A stretch of 64,000 nt of DNA from Anaerosolibacter carboniphilus (lineage in GTDB: Bacteria > Bacillota > Clostridia > Peptostreptococcales > Thermotaleaceae). Under the pieces are notes generated by a model. That model was not told the origin of the DNA. It saw only the letters and a list, made by a program, of their open reading frames with translations, and made no database searches. The position numbers and the translations under genes were made by a program. The stretch spans positions 1 to 64,000 of the forward strand of contig NZ_JACHEN010000026.1 in NCBI RefSeq assembly GCF_014205875.1, read 5' to 3'. Below are positions 25,949-34,686 of this stretch, piece after piece (positions within the stretch are counted from its first letter, which is position 1; each line of letters opens with the position of its first letter).

Positions 25949-26632
25949 TTAATATTTACCTACATATTCCCATCCTGTTGGGATACCTGGATTTCCAGGC
26001 ACCCAGCCCGATGGAGCACCCATGCCTGTTTTCTCTGTATATTGCAGCCCTGCAAGAATCCTCAATATTTCATCAATATTTCTGCCTACAGGTTGAGGAT
26101 TTACGGAGAAGGCTTGAATGTTCCCCTCAGGATCAATGATAAAGGTAGCGCGATAAGCATAACCACCGGCTTCATCTAAAACACCATAGGATTTTGATAC
26201 CTCATGGGTACGATCCGATAGCATAGGGAAATTGATTTTTCTCCCCGACGGAGAGATCTCCATAAACATCTTGTGGGAAAAGATGCTGTCGGTACTTATG
26301 GCCAGAATCACTGCATTCAAATTGGAAAACTGCTCTATTCGGTCAGCAACTGCCGCCAGTTCTGTAGGTCAGACATAAGTGAAATCAGAACCGTAGAAGA
26401 AGAGAACCACCCATTTTCCTTGATAGTCAGAGAGACTGATATCCTTAGGTTCTCCTTCGATTACGGCTTCTAAGGTAAAATCAGGAGCTGGATCTTCTAA
26501 ATCGAAATAGTCATAGAAATCTTTTCTATATTCTTGGGAACGATAGGAGGGAGTGGATCTATAATAGTCCATTTCGCTGCCTTGCCAGGTGCGCCAATAG
26601 GGATTCATCCAATGATGATGGGGAAACTGCAT
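25949..26632 (-). CDS. Selenocysteine-containing peroxiredoxin
   Basis: A 227-residue AhpC/Prx1-like peroxidase whose peroxidatic cysteine is replaced by an in-frame TGA (26369-26371, residue 88). The residues around it read FTYV-TGA-PTEL, which is the FT(F/Y)VCPTE active site of the family, so TGA must be read as selenocysteine. The frame is intact on both sides. The rest of the fold is normal ([47 protein letters not shown]). The usual C-terminal resolving cysteine is absent ([19 protein letters not shown]). The start at 26632 has GGAGG seven bases upstream. An aromatic and His-rich N-terminal extension of about 50 residues is unusual. Confidence 0.92.
26344..26364 (-). promoter_or_regulatory. 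Bacterial SECIS-like hairpin
   Basis: Starting four bases after the TGA, CAGAACTG (+ strand 26357-26364) pairs with CAGTTGCTG (26344-26352), eight pairs with one bulged base and a GCGG loop. The loop lies 13-16 bases past the TGA, the position at which bacterial SelB-binding SECIS loops are found. Confidence 0.75.
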
Positions 26633-26697
26633 AAGAAAACCTCCTTTGATTTTTTTCACTATATCATATTCCAAAGGAAGATAACTCGTTCGAAGTT

Positions 26698-26790
26698 TTA
26701 AATTTTCTTATGCTTGTGTAGCCAATAAATGAAGAGAAAGCCTATAACAATAAAGGATAAGGTAAAAATACTTTGCATTAGCAGACTCAT
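26698..26790 (-). CDS. 30-residue single-span membrane peptide
   Basis: A tiny open frame with a good AGGAGG site six bases before its ATG. It encodes [20 protein letters not shown], then [10 protein letters not shown]: one membrane helix and a basic tail. It lies 65 bases upstream of the peroxiredoxin on the same strand and is probably co-transcribed with it. No function is known; small membrane peptides of this form often assist a neighbouring enzyme or transporter. Confidence 0.55.
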   Translation of the reverse strand: MSLLMQSIFTLSFIVIGFLFIYWLHKHKKI

Positions 26791-26877
26791 AAGGTATCCT
26801 CCTGTATAAAAGATCAAAAATAATACCACATTATTAGTATGATTTATAACGATAGAATTATCCAGGGAGAGAAGTAT

Positions 26878-27600
26878 ATGACGACGATTACAGAAGTTTT
26901 TTTACAGACCATACTATCATTCTTTACAATTTTATTCATTACAAGAATTTTAGGAAGGCAGCAAGTAGGCCAGCTTACGCTTTTCGATTATATCAATGGC
27001 ATTACCTTTGGATCCATTGCTGCTACCGTGGCTACAGATTTGAATCAGCGGACATGGCATCATCTGTTGGGCCTTGTGCTCTTTGGCGGCTTAACCTTTC
27101 TCATGCAGTACATTTGTGTAAAGAATAGAAGGGTATCAAAAGTTATTCAAGGAGAGCCAATTATTGTGATTCAAGATGGAAAAATTCTAGAGAAAAATCT
27201 CTCAAGGTTCCACTATACTGTTGACGATCTAACCCACTTACTACGAAAAAAAGATGTATTTGATATCAATAGTGTCAAGTACGGTATATTGGAAACCACA
27301 GGAGAAATTAGCGTTTTAAAGGTGGCGTCGAAAGAATATGTTAAGGCAGAGGACATGAACCTTCAGACGAAGCAGGAAAGCTTACCTACAGAAGTGATTA
27401 TTACAGGTAATATTATCTATGAAAATCTCCAAAGAAGAGGATTAACAGTCAAATGGTTATTAGACCAGCTAAAAATGATGAATGTAAAAAGTATGAAGGA
27501 AGTTTTCTATGCAACAGTTGATGGGGATAAGCGTGTATATATCGATAAAGAAGAAGATCATTTTAAGAAAAGCGAAGACATTACGGAAGAACAAAGGTGA
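26878..27600 (+). CDS. yetF: YetF/YcaP-family (DUF421) membrane protein
   Basis: A 240-residue protein with three N-terminal membrane segments (residues about 5-90) and a soluble C-terminal domain. The family stretch GRQQVGQLTLFDYINGITFGSIAA is clear, and the ending has ITGNIIYENLQRRGLTVKWLLDQL. The ATG at 26878 follows GGGAGAG; an earlier in-frame ATG at 26839 does not have one. YetF-type proteins in Bacillus occur in spores and membranes with poorly defined roles. It is divergent from the peroxiredoxin unit. Confidence 0.88.
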   Translation: MTTITEVFLQTILSFFTILFITRILGRQQVGQLTLFDYINGITFGSIAATVATDLNQRTWHHLLGLVLFGGLTFLMQYICVKNRRVSKVIQGEPIIVIQDGKILEKNLSRFHYTVDDLTHLLRKKDVFDINSVKYGILETTGEISVLKVASKEYVKAEDMNLQTKQESLPTEVIITGNIIYENLQRRGLTVKWLLDQLKMMNVKSMKEVFYATVDGDKRVYIDKEEDHFKKSEDITEEQR

Positions 27601-27619
27601 TTGCATCAATTCATTCAGT

Positions 27620-28672
27620 CTATAATATATCGCTGATCTTTTTACCCATGATATAGGGGTTTTCCCTAGGCACATGAAGGTCAAACACAGGAATTATTTC
27701 ACCAATGGTTTCATTCAAATTGTTCTTTAATATAGGACGATGCCACTGGCGCAGCTTAGAAAGTTCTGCGTTGCTGAGGATGCCGAGGAACTTTAATATT
27801 TCAATGACAACCGGATAAATGGCCCGTTCATTGCCATCTATAATCTTTACGCAAACGCCCAAGCTCCCCTCTTGAATACCTAAGCAATAGACTGCTTCTG
27901 AACCTACCTTTCCAATGATCTTGCTTCCAGTGGTCTGCATCAGTTCTGTGCAAAATTCTTTGTCTCCGCCGACCATTTCGGGAAATTGGGTCATAGCATC
28001 TACCACAGTTTTGCAAGCACGGTGATATAATTGTTGAGAATCCTTGGACCATTGGATCAGCTTGGCGTAGGATAATGCTATTTTTTCCATGGAGAGAAGG
28101 TAAATAGGAATACCACAGCCATCCTTTCCCATTGGAATTTCTTCTGGGTTCTCATTGGTAAAATAGGCGATGGCTTCTAAGATTTCTTGCTGAACTGGAT
28201 GCGAGAAGTCCTCATAACGATCGATGGAATAACCCCTATATTTGGCTAACGCCAATATGCCAGCATGTTTTCCAGAACAGCTGGAGTGAAGGACGGTAGG
28301 CTCAGCAGCATTCCTTAATATTTTTCTATGTTCCTCTTCATTATAAGGGAACATGATACCACAATGGAGATGCTTGGGTTCTAGCTGAAGGCGGCCTAAA
28401 ATATCAGCAGCAGCCTGCTGATGATATTCTTGACCACTGTGGGAAGCACATACCAAGGCAATTTCTTGGAGAGAGAAGCCAAAGGCCTCTGCAGCACCAG
28501 AGTGAAGCAGAGGAATCGCTTGAATCGGCTTGGCAGAAGAACGAAAAAAAATTTTGGTTTTAGGATCTCCAAGGCTATATAGGATCTTACCAGAAGCATC
28601 TACAATGGTTATGTATCCATAATGAATGCTTTCGATATAATCATTTCTTGTCGCTACTGCCAATGGTTCCAT
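27620..28672 (-). CDS. L-asparaginase II family protein (copy 2)
   Basis: A 350-residue protein of the Asparaginase_II family (the Rhizobium AnsA type, unrelated to AnsB). It hydrolyses asparagine to aspartate and ammonia in the cytoplasm. Family stretches: RSSAKPIQAIPLL, CASHSGQEYH, SSCSGKHAG, DGCGIPIYLLS and GKVGSEAVYCLG. It overlaps the upstream paralogue's end by 19 bases, and GGAGGAG precedes its ATG. The two copies share layout but differ at many positions, so they may have different substrates. Confidence 0.87.
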   Translation of the reverse strand: MEPLAVATRNDYIESIHYGYITIVDASGKILYSLGDPKTKIFFRSSAKPIQAIPLLHSGAAEAFGFSLQEIALVCASHSGQEYHQQAAADILGRLQLEPKHLHCGIMFPYNEEEHRKILRNAAEPTVLHSSCSGKHAGILALAKYRGYSIDRYEDFSHPVQQEILEAIAYFTNENPEEIPMGKDGCGIPIYLLSMEKIALSYAKLIQWSKDSQQLYHRACKTVVDAMTQFPEMVGGDKEFCTELMQTTGSKIIGKVGSEAVYCLGIQEGSLGVCVKIIDGNERAIYPVVIEILKFLGILSNAELSKLRQWHRPILKNNLNETIGEIIPVFDLHVPRENPYIMGKKISDIL

Positions 28673-29727
28673 ATATATTCTCCTCCGTATGAAAATTCTT
28701 TTCCAATCTCTATCTCTGGGAGCTGCCTACCATGGAGATCAAAGGCTGGCAAGGTATAACCTACAATTTTGCCTTTATGATCTTTTACAGGGGGATAGGC
28801 CCAGGGCTGTAAGCCTTCAGGAAGACTACCATTTAAAATGCCCAACTGTCGCAGCAAATGAAGAGATACAGGATAAACAGCCCTTTCATTGCCATCATCA
28901 ACTTTGATCATCATACCCCAATTCATTTCTGGAACAGCAATAGAATAAATGCCTTCACCGCCGACCTTGCCAATGACCTTACCATGGGTATGTAACATCA
29001 GTTCTGTACAAAACTCGCCATCACCACTGATCATGACAGGATAAGACAACATGGCTGTCTTGATTTGCTCTAAAGCAAGAGCGTATGGATGCTGGATATT
29101 GGTACCTGCAGCCAAGCGAGCGTATAGCGTCGCACCTTGCTTCATAGAGAGCATGAAATTTGGCACCCCACAACCATCGATTCCAAGAGGGATTTGATCG
29201 GTATTGATAGCTAACAATTCGGCCACTACCTTTAGAATAAGCTGTTGAACAGGATGGGCAGAATCTGTATAATTTTCTATGGGATAATGATGATATCTAC
29301 ATAGGGCTAGCATTCCTGCATGTTTACCAGAACAACAATTGTAAAGGGGTGTAGGTTTTTCTTTTTTCTGTATCAGTAAAGCGTTCATTTCTTTATTATA
29401 AGGATTGCATGCGCCGCATTCCAATGCATCCTCTGTGAGACCGATCTTGCGAAGAATAGAATCCACAGTACTGCGGTGTATATCCTCTCCACTATGGGAG
29501 GAACAGATGATCGCAAGTTCTTCCATGGTAAGACCATACTTTTCCATGGCTCCCGATGCTACAAGGGCTACAGCTTGAAAGGGTTTTGCGGAGGATCGCA
29601 TGTAAATTTTTCCCTGGGGATCTCCAATATGGGATAGGACACGACCAGAAGCATCTGAAATACATATTTTTCCTCTGTGCACGCTCTCAATGCGATTGGA
29701 TCTCGTTAATATAACTAAGGAATTCAT
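28654..29727 (-). CDS. L-asparaginase II family protein (copy 1)
   Basis: A 357-residue paralogue of the next gene with the same family stretches (RSSAKPFQAVAL, CSSHSGEDIH, NCCSGKHAGMLAL, DGCGVPNFMLS, GKVGGEGIYSI). The ATG at 29727 follows AGGTGG; a longer in-frame reading from 29847 has no ribosome site and is rejected. Both genes are co-transcribed leftward. Neither has a signal peptide, so this looks like intracellular asparagine use or nitrogen supply. Confidence 0.87.
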   Translation of the reverse strand: MNSLVILTRSNRIESVHRGKICISDASGRVLSHIGDPQGKIYMRSSAKPFQAVALVASGAMEKYGLTMEELAIICSSHSGEDIHRSTVDSILRKIGLTEDALECGACNPYNKEMNALLIQKKEKPTPLYNCCSGKHAGMLALCRYHHYPIENYTDSAHPVQQLILKVVAELLAINTDQIPLGIDGCGVPNFMLSMKQGATLYARLAAGTNIQHPYALALEQIKTAMLSYPVMISGDGEFCTELMLHTHGKVIGKVGGEGIYSIAVPEMNWGMMIKVDDGNERAVYPVSLHLLRQLGILNGSLPEGLQPWAYPPVKDHKGKIVGYTLPAFDLHGRQLPEIEIGKEFSYGGEYIWNHWQ

Positions 29728-29934
29728 AGACCACCTCTTGATATAGAATGAATTGTGCAATGTCATTAGTATCGGTGACTTCTCCTTATAGGATTTGTTG
29801 AATAAAAAGGTATTATACTGCGAATCTATTATTGGTATAGCAATCACCGATGAGAACGCATTAATTTTTTTACGAAAGGAAAAAGTAAAACAAAGTAGAA
29901 TTTCTATTACTAAGGAGCTAAGGGAGGTGTTTTG

Positions 29935-30666
29935 ATGGAATTTTATGAAGCTTTAAGTGGCGTGTATGATATTGTTTTTCCAATGAGTGAAGATACCTTG
30001 CAGTTTTTGAAAAAGGATTTAGAACCGAGGTCAAAAATATTGGATATCGCTTGTGGGACAGGAAATTACAGCATAGCCCTAGCGAAAGCAGGCCATCATG
30101 TGGATGCCATTGATCTCGATGAAACGATGATTCAACAAGCAAATGAAAAGGCACAAAGTTTATATGTTCATTTTATCCAGGGAGATATGACAAAAATTAG
30201 GGAGCAGCTGCAAGAAACGCTCTATGATTTGATCTTCTGTATCGGTAACTCCATCGTACATTTAGACAACAAGAATATGATAGAAAAACTCATACAGGAT
30301 ATTTTTGACATGCTCCGTGATGGAGGACAGATGGTGATTCAAACCATTAATTATGATAGAATTATTAAATACAATATTGATCATTTACCTACCATCGAAC
30401 CCAAAGGGGAAGGAATTACCTTTGTCCGCAAGTATTTCCATAGAAACGATATGGGAAAAGTAGATTTTGATACGGAGCTAACCATTCATCAAGGAACAGA
30501 GACTCACAAGTATCATAATTCTATCCCATTACTTGCCCTACAGAAGGGTGATTTGGAAGCCATGATAAAGAAGGCCGGATTTCAAAGGGTAGAATTTTAT
30601 GGCGGATTTGGGAGTATGCCTTATGCATTAGATGCCTATGCGATGGTGGTAAGAGCTATAAAATAA
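29935..30666 (+). CDS. Class I SAM-dependent methyltransferase
   Basis: A 243-residue Rossmann methyltransferase with motif I ILDIACGTGNYSIALA near residue 35, motif II acidic residue in AIDLDETMI and motif IV YDLIFCIGNSIVHLD. Substrate unknown. A strong AGGGAGGTG precedes the ATG at 29935. It is followed at 22 bases by the cysteine-rich protein, so the two may be co-transcribed. Confidence 0.85.
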   Translation: MEFYEALSGVYDIVFPMSEDTLQFLKKDLEPRSKILDIACGTGNYSIALAKAGHHVDAIDLDETMIQQANEKAQSLYVHFIQGDMTKIREQLQETLYDLIFCIGNSIVHLDNKNMIEKLIQDIFDMLRDGGQMVIQTINYDRIIKYNIDHLPTIEPKGEGITFVRKYFHRNDMGKVDFDTELTIHQGTETHKYHNSIPLLALQKGDLEAMIKKAGFQRVEFYGGFGSMPYALDAYAMVVRAIK

Positions 30667-30687
30667 TAAAGAAAAGAGGTAATAAAG

Positions 30688-30936
30688 ATGTCCTATAGAT
30701 TTAGCCAGAACAGGGCTTGCGAATTTTTTCCATGTCACAAGGTAGCAGACGATAGCAAGTTCAACTGTCTTTTTTGTTATTGTCCTTTATACCTATTAAA
30801 AAAGGATTGTGGTGGAAATTTTAAATACTCAGAGAATATCAAGGATTGTAGTTTTTGTCTAATTCCCCATGGGGAAAATGGATATGACTATATCATGGAG
30901 AAAATGGAAGAAGTCATTAAACGATGTGGTGAATAA
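30688..30936 (+). CDS. Cysteine-rich small-domain protein
   Basis: An 82-residue protein with about nine cysteines spaced as in the 'cysteine-rich small domain' family (ACEFFPCH, FNCLFCYCPLY, DCGGNF, DCSFCLIPH). Members are often next to, or fused with, cobalamin-biosynthesis or adenosylcobinamide proteins. It probably binds zinc or an Fe-S cluster. A ribosome site (AAGAGG) lies before the ATG. The cobalamin-dependent microcompartment nearby fits that association but proves nothing. Confidence 0.82.
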   Translation: MSYRFSQNRACEFFPCHKVADDSKFNCLFCYCPLYLLKKDCGGNFKYSENIKDCSFCLIPHGENGYDYIMEKMEEVIKRCGE

Positions 30937-30940
30937 GTAT

Positions 30941-30966
30941 AGGACAGCGAGTATCGCTGTCCTTTG
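30941..30966. terminator. Terminator between convergent genes
   Basis: AGGACAGCGA pairs perfectly with TCGCTGTCCT around a three-base loop, followed by a short T-run. It separates the cysteine-rich gene from the convergent P-type ATPase. Confidence 0.7.
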
Positions 30967-30971
30967 CTATG

Positions 30972-33900
30972 TTACGCTATAACACCAAAGGAAGGTCGAT
31001 TTCTCAATCGGGCTACATAGAGCAAATCCTTAAAGAAATCATCAATTCTGCTCAAGATCGTTGTTGATAACAGAATGGCTCCCCAATCCATAAGGTTTAA
31101 TGGCACCATGGCAAACAAGGAAGCCAAAGGCGGCATATAGATAGATGCTAACATTAATCCTGTGGATAGGATGATAGAGGGCATTAAATATTTGTTTCGC
31201 GTGATGGACATAGAGCTGCACTCAAAGGCATGGAGCATTTGACAAGATACGATGTTGGCGAAGGCCATAGTTCTTGCTTTAGCCAAATTGCCCGTTAAGA
31301 ACAGTGTACCACCGAATACACCCAACGTAGTAAGTCCTGTGGCAATACCTCTTGTGATAATTCTACGCTTTAATTTGTTGTCAAAGATACTCACACTGGC
31401 ATCTCGAGGTGCCTCCAGCATGATATCCGCTTCAGGAGGGTCTACACCTAAGGACAAGGCAGGAATGCCCTCGGTAACCAGATTGATCATAAGGATTTGG
31501 CTTGGAATCAGAGGAACGGGCATGCCAGTGACGGCAGCAGCAAATATAGACAAAACCTCGGCGAAATTCCCTGATAGTACATATTTCATAAATTTCTTGA
31601 TATTTCGATTGATGGTTCTACCTTCCTCAATGGCCTTCACGATGGTGCTAAAATTATCATCTGTTAAAATAATGGAGGAAGCCTCCCGGGTGACATCCGT
31701 CCCAGACTTGCCCATGGCAATTCCCACATGGGCTTCCTTTACAGCGGGGGCATCGTTTACGCCATCCCCCGTCATGGCAACAATATATCCTTTCTTTTTA
31801 AAAGCTTTCACGATTTTAAGCTTTTGCTGTGGACAGGTTCGTGCAAATACCTGAACTTGGTCGATAACATTTGCAAGCTCTTCATCGGTCATGACATCTA
31901 GTTCTTCGCCAGAAAGAACAATGCCATCTTTTGTGAGCAATTCAATGGATTCAGCAATACTAGCTGCTGTACTTTTGTGATCTCCTGTAATCATGACTAC
32001 CTTGATACCTGCTTGATGACATTTTTTTATGGCATCCTTTACCTCTGGACGAGGTGGATCCATCATACCCACGAGACCTAAGAAAATCATATGGGCTTCT
32101 ATTTCAGGATCATCTAGGAGCTCTGGTTTATTCTTCAAAGGTCGATAAGCGAGGCCTAATACGCGCAAACCTTGAGAGGCCAAGTGTTCGTTTTTCTTCA
32201 TCATTTCATCAATATGGGATTGGGTTAATGTTTCTACGTTATTACCAACCATGATACGGCTGCATTGATGAATAATCCTATCTGCTGCACCCTTGGTAAA
32301 GACATAATAATCTCCATCGGCATCAGAGCAGATGGCAGTCATCCGTTTGGTTTCAGAATCAAAGGGTGTTTCATGTTCTCTTTTATAGCAGGAAAAGTCA
32401 TCTAGAGAGATTCCTGACTTTTCAATGGCAATCAATAGGGCTGCTTCCGTAGGATCTCCTTTGATTTCATATTGTCCATCGACTATTTCTTGAATACTTG
32501 CATTGTTACATAGAGCGGCTGAGGTCAGCATCCAGTTCAGGTCTTCATGTTTCGATGCGTCAAGAATCTCACCATGAAGATAAAGGTATCCATGACGATT
32601 ATATCCTTCCCCATCTATATGAATCTGCTTATCAAAGGTTACAATTTCTTTGACTGTCATTTCATTTTTCGTAAGGGTACCTGTTTTATCGGTACAGATG
32701 ACCTTGGTACAGCTTAGGGTTTCCACCGCGGGCAATGTTTTTACAATGGCATTTTTCTTGGCCATCCGTTGCACCCCAAAGGCCAATGATATGGTAAGGA
32801 CTGTGGTCAATCCTTCGGGTATAGCACCTACTGCCAAGCTTACGCCCGTATTAAGCATCTCCAAAAGAGGATGGCCGCCCAAAATACCACCAAGGGTAAT
32901 GATACCGCAAATTCCTATACAAGCCATAGAAATTATCTTTGCCAATTTATCTAGGTCTTTTTGCAGCGGAGTACGTTCCTCCTCTGCTTCATTTAACATC
33001 GCTGCAATTTTACCCATCTCTGTATTCATTCCAGTGCTGACGACAATAGCTTTACCCTTTCCTCGTACCACAGAGGTACCCATATAGAGCATATTGTTCC
33101 GATCCCCCAAGGTAAGATCGGCATCCAGGGAATTTGACGGAAATTTTGATACTGGATAAGATTCTCCTGTCAGGGAGGCTTCATCCACCTCAAGACTATA
33201 TCCCTCTAGGAGACGAACATCAGCAGGAACGCTATTCCCCGCCTCTAAATAAATAGTATCGCCGGGTACCAGATAAATGGCTGGAATTTCTAAGATCTTA
33301 CCTTCTCGCAAAACGGTGGCGGAGGGAGAAGCCATTTGCTTCAATGCATCAAGAGACTTCTCAGCCTTAAATTCCTGCCATACACCCAAAGTAGCTTCTA
33401 ATCCAATGATTACAAGAATTGTCGCAGCGTCAGCAACCTGGCCCAGTAGAAGGGAAATGCCGCTGGCTCCTAGCAATAGCTTGATGATGAAGCCATCAAA
33501 CTGATTGAAAAACATAGACAACAGGGAGCGATGTTTTTTTTCTTGAAAAACATTCATCCCATATTTTTTTAGGCGATCTTCTATGACTTCTTTACTGAGG
33601 CCCTCCGAGAGATTGGCATGAAGTTGATCCTGAATATCGTCAACCGTAAGGGTATGCCAAGGGGCATGATCCTTTAGTTGCTGTACATAGGGCAGCATGG
33701 TATTCAGATTATAATGATAATATTCATCAGACAATACAGATTTGTTTTTTTGAAAATCTTTTAATGGCAAAGATTTTTTAAATCGAAAATTGGGACGGAG
33801 CACCTTGCCGCCGTCCTCTTTCCTTTTTTTGTTCCCCAATAAGGACTGAACTTCATCTTGAATATCATGGATATTGATTTTGTCAATGTCATAGACAATC

Positions 33901-34085
33901 AAAATCTTACCTGTATAACAATTGGCCGATACCAAAAGAATGCCAGGGATTTTTCCTAAATAAGCCATAAAATGAGTACATAAGAACTTGTTATTTTGCA
34001 GAGCGTCAATCTTGATCCTCATTCGCCCGGGAATATTTAGGGTATATTGTGGGTTTTGTAGACTCTGGATATTTGTCTCTCGCAT
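30972..34085 (-). CDS. P2-type (Ca2+-like) cation ATPase with N-terminal HMA-like domain
   Basis: A 1037-residue P-type ATPase. Residues about 15-95 are an HMA-like domain (LNIPGRMRIKI, SANCYTGKILIVYD) lacking the CxxC metal motif; a linker and a cation-ATPase N-domain follow (about 140-185), then the transporter core. Motifs: SLTGESYPVSKF, DKTGTLTKNEM, MTGDGVNDAPAVKEA. The PEGL in TM4 (AIPEGLTTVL), NFAEVLSIF in TM5 and NLVTEGIPAL in TM6 resemble Ca2+ pumps; TM6 has Glu where SERCA-type pumps have Asp. The extension makes it longer than the roughly 900-residue norm. It is transcribed away from the P1B ATPase operon and shares the PGRxR domain with both pumps there. Confidence 0.9.
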   Translation of the reverse strand: MRETNIQSLQNPQYTLNIPGRMRIKIDALQNNKFLCTHFMAYLGKIPGILLVSANCYTGKILIVYDIDKINIHDIQDEVQSLLGNKKRKEDGGKVLRPNFRFKKSLPLKDFQKNKSVLSDEYYHYNLNTMLPYVQQLKDHAPWHTLTVDDIQDQLHANLSEGLSKEVIEDRLKKYGMNVFQEKKHRSLLSMFFNQFDGFIIKLLLGASGISLLLGQVADAATILVIIGLEATLGVWQEFKAEKSLDALKQMASPSATVLREGKILEIPAIYLVPGDTIYLEAGNSVPADVRLLEGYSLEVDEASLTGESYPVSKFPSNSLDADLTLGDRNNMLYMGTSVVRGKGKAIVVSTGMNTEMGKIAAMLNEAEEERTPLQKDLDKLAKIISMACIGICGIITLGGILGGHPLLEMLNTGVSLAVGAIPEGLTTVLTISLAFGVQRMAKKNAIVKTLPAVETLSCTKVICTDKTGTLTKNEMTVKEIVTFDKQIHIDGEGYNRHGYLYLHGEILDASKHEDLNWMLTSAALCNNASIQEIVDGQYEIKGDPTEAALLIAIEKSGISLDDFSCYKREHETPFDSETKRMTAICSDADGDYYVFTKGAADRIIHQCSRIMVGNNVETLTQSHIDEMMKKNEHLASQGLRVLGLAYRPLKNKPELLDDPEIEAHMIFLGLVGMMDPPRPEVKDAIKKCHQAGIKVVMITGDHKSTAASIAESIELLTKDGIVLSGEELDVMTDEELANVIDQVQVFARTCPQQKLKIVKAFKKKGYIVAMTGDGVNDAPAVKEAHVGIAMGKSGTDVTREASSIILTDDNFSTIVKAIEEGRTINRNIKKFMKYVLSGNFAEVLSIFAAAVTGMPVPLIPSQILMINLVTEGIPALSLGVDPPEADIMLEAPRDASVSIFDNKLKRRIITRGIATGLTTLGVFGGTLFLTGNLAKARTMAFANIVSCQMLHAFECSSMSITRNKYLMPSIILSTGLMLASIYMPPLASLFAMVPLNLMDWGAILLSTTILSRIDDFFKDLLYVARLRNRPSFGVIA

Positions 34086-34162
34086 ATAAACCTCCTAGAT
34101 TGCCACGTAAGAGAAAAGATTCAAAATATAGTATAAAACAGTAGAAGGATTGTTATTCTCTG

Positions 34163-34195
34163 TTTTACTGGTATATTTAACAAAATGCAGTAAAA
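34163..34195. promoter_or_regulatory. Inverted repeat between divergent ATPase operons
   Basis: TTTTACTG (34163-34170) and CAGTAAAA (34188-34195) face each other with a 17-base spacer in the 231-base gap between the leftward P2 ATPase and the rightward P1B operon. A partial third copy (AAAACAGTAG) lies at about 34136-34145. It could be a metal-sensor operator acting on both; no regulator is encoded nearby. Confidence 0.4.
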
Positions 34196-34316
34196 TATTA
34201 CAAACTACATGGAGATTTAACGAAATATTTACCTATAAATCAGTAGGAAAAGGTGAATAATAAAATGGTATCTGTTCAAAATAAATGAAAGGCTATTTAA
34301 AGGAGGTGTATGATGC

Positions 34317-34574
34317 GTGGAGCCGTTGGGATTTATTCTGGGTGTGGTTACTTTTAATGCTTTCGTAAGGGCGAAGGAGCCCATAAGAAAAGCGACGATC
34401 ATGGCTACAAGCCAGGTAATGAATATAGCAGAGCATGCAAAGGGGGCAGTCTATGGTATCAAGGAAGAGGTTGAAGACATTATTGCTGAGGCCCATTATG
34501 AAAATATGAAGAGGAATATGACGCCCCTGGATTATTATCAGGGAGAAGTAGATCAACAATTTACAGAACACTAA
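34317..34574 (+). CDS. Small membrane-anchored helical protein (FezA/PacL-like architecture)
   Basis: An 85-residue protein starting at a GTG eight bases after AGGAGGTG. It has one short glycine-containing hydrophobic segment at the start (LGFILGVVTFNAFV), then two amphipathic, charged helices (about 20-65) and a polar tail. This layout, just before a P1B-ATPase gene, recalls the small scaffold proteins that partner such pumps (DUF1490/PacL in mycobacteria, FezA in ferrosome loci); sequence homology was not established. A 15-codon overlapping frame from ATG 34310 is not considered a gene. Confidence 0.6.
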   Translation: MEPLGFILGVVTFNAFVRAKEPIRKATIMATSQVMNIAEHAKGAVYGIKEEVEDIIAEAHYENMKRNMTPLDYYQGEVDQQFTEH

Positions 34575-34587
34575 GGAGGGATAGAAA

Positions 34588-34668
34588 ATGATGCTATTAA
34601 AAATCGCACTGCTGGGTGCAATCATGTATTTCAGCTCTATGGCAATAAGCATGGTAATGGCAATATAG
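34588..34668 (+). CDS. 26-residue hydrophobic micropeptide
   Basis: It follows CTAAGGAGGGATAGAAA with ideal spacing and encodes MMLLKIALLGAIMYFSSMAI followed by SMVMAI, essentially one membrane helix. It lies 13 bases after the anchored protein and 18 before the P1B ATPase, inside the operon. A strong ribosome site for so short a frame argues that it is translated. Possible pump subunit, like KdpF or other small P-type ATPase partners (inference). Confidence 0.6.
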   Translation: MMLLKIALLGAIMYFSSMAISMVMAI

Positions 34669-34686
34669 TTTTAGGAGGTATAGGCT

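Noticed and set aside
26320..26371. Frameshifted or nonsense-mutated peroxiredoxin pseudogene
   Set aside because: The stop is a TGA exactly at the catalytic Cys codon, the frame continues intact and a SECIS-like hairpin follows, so selenocysteine fits better.
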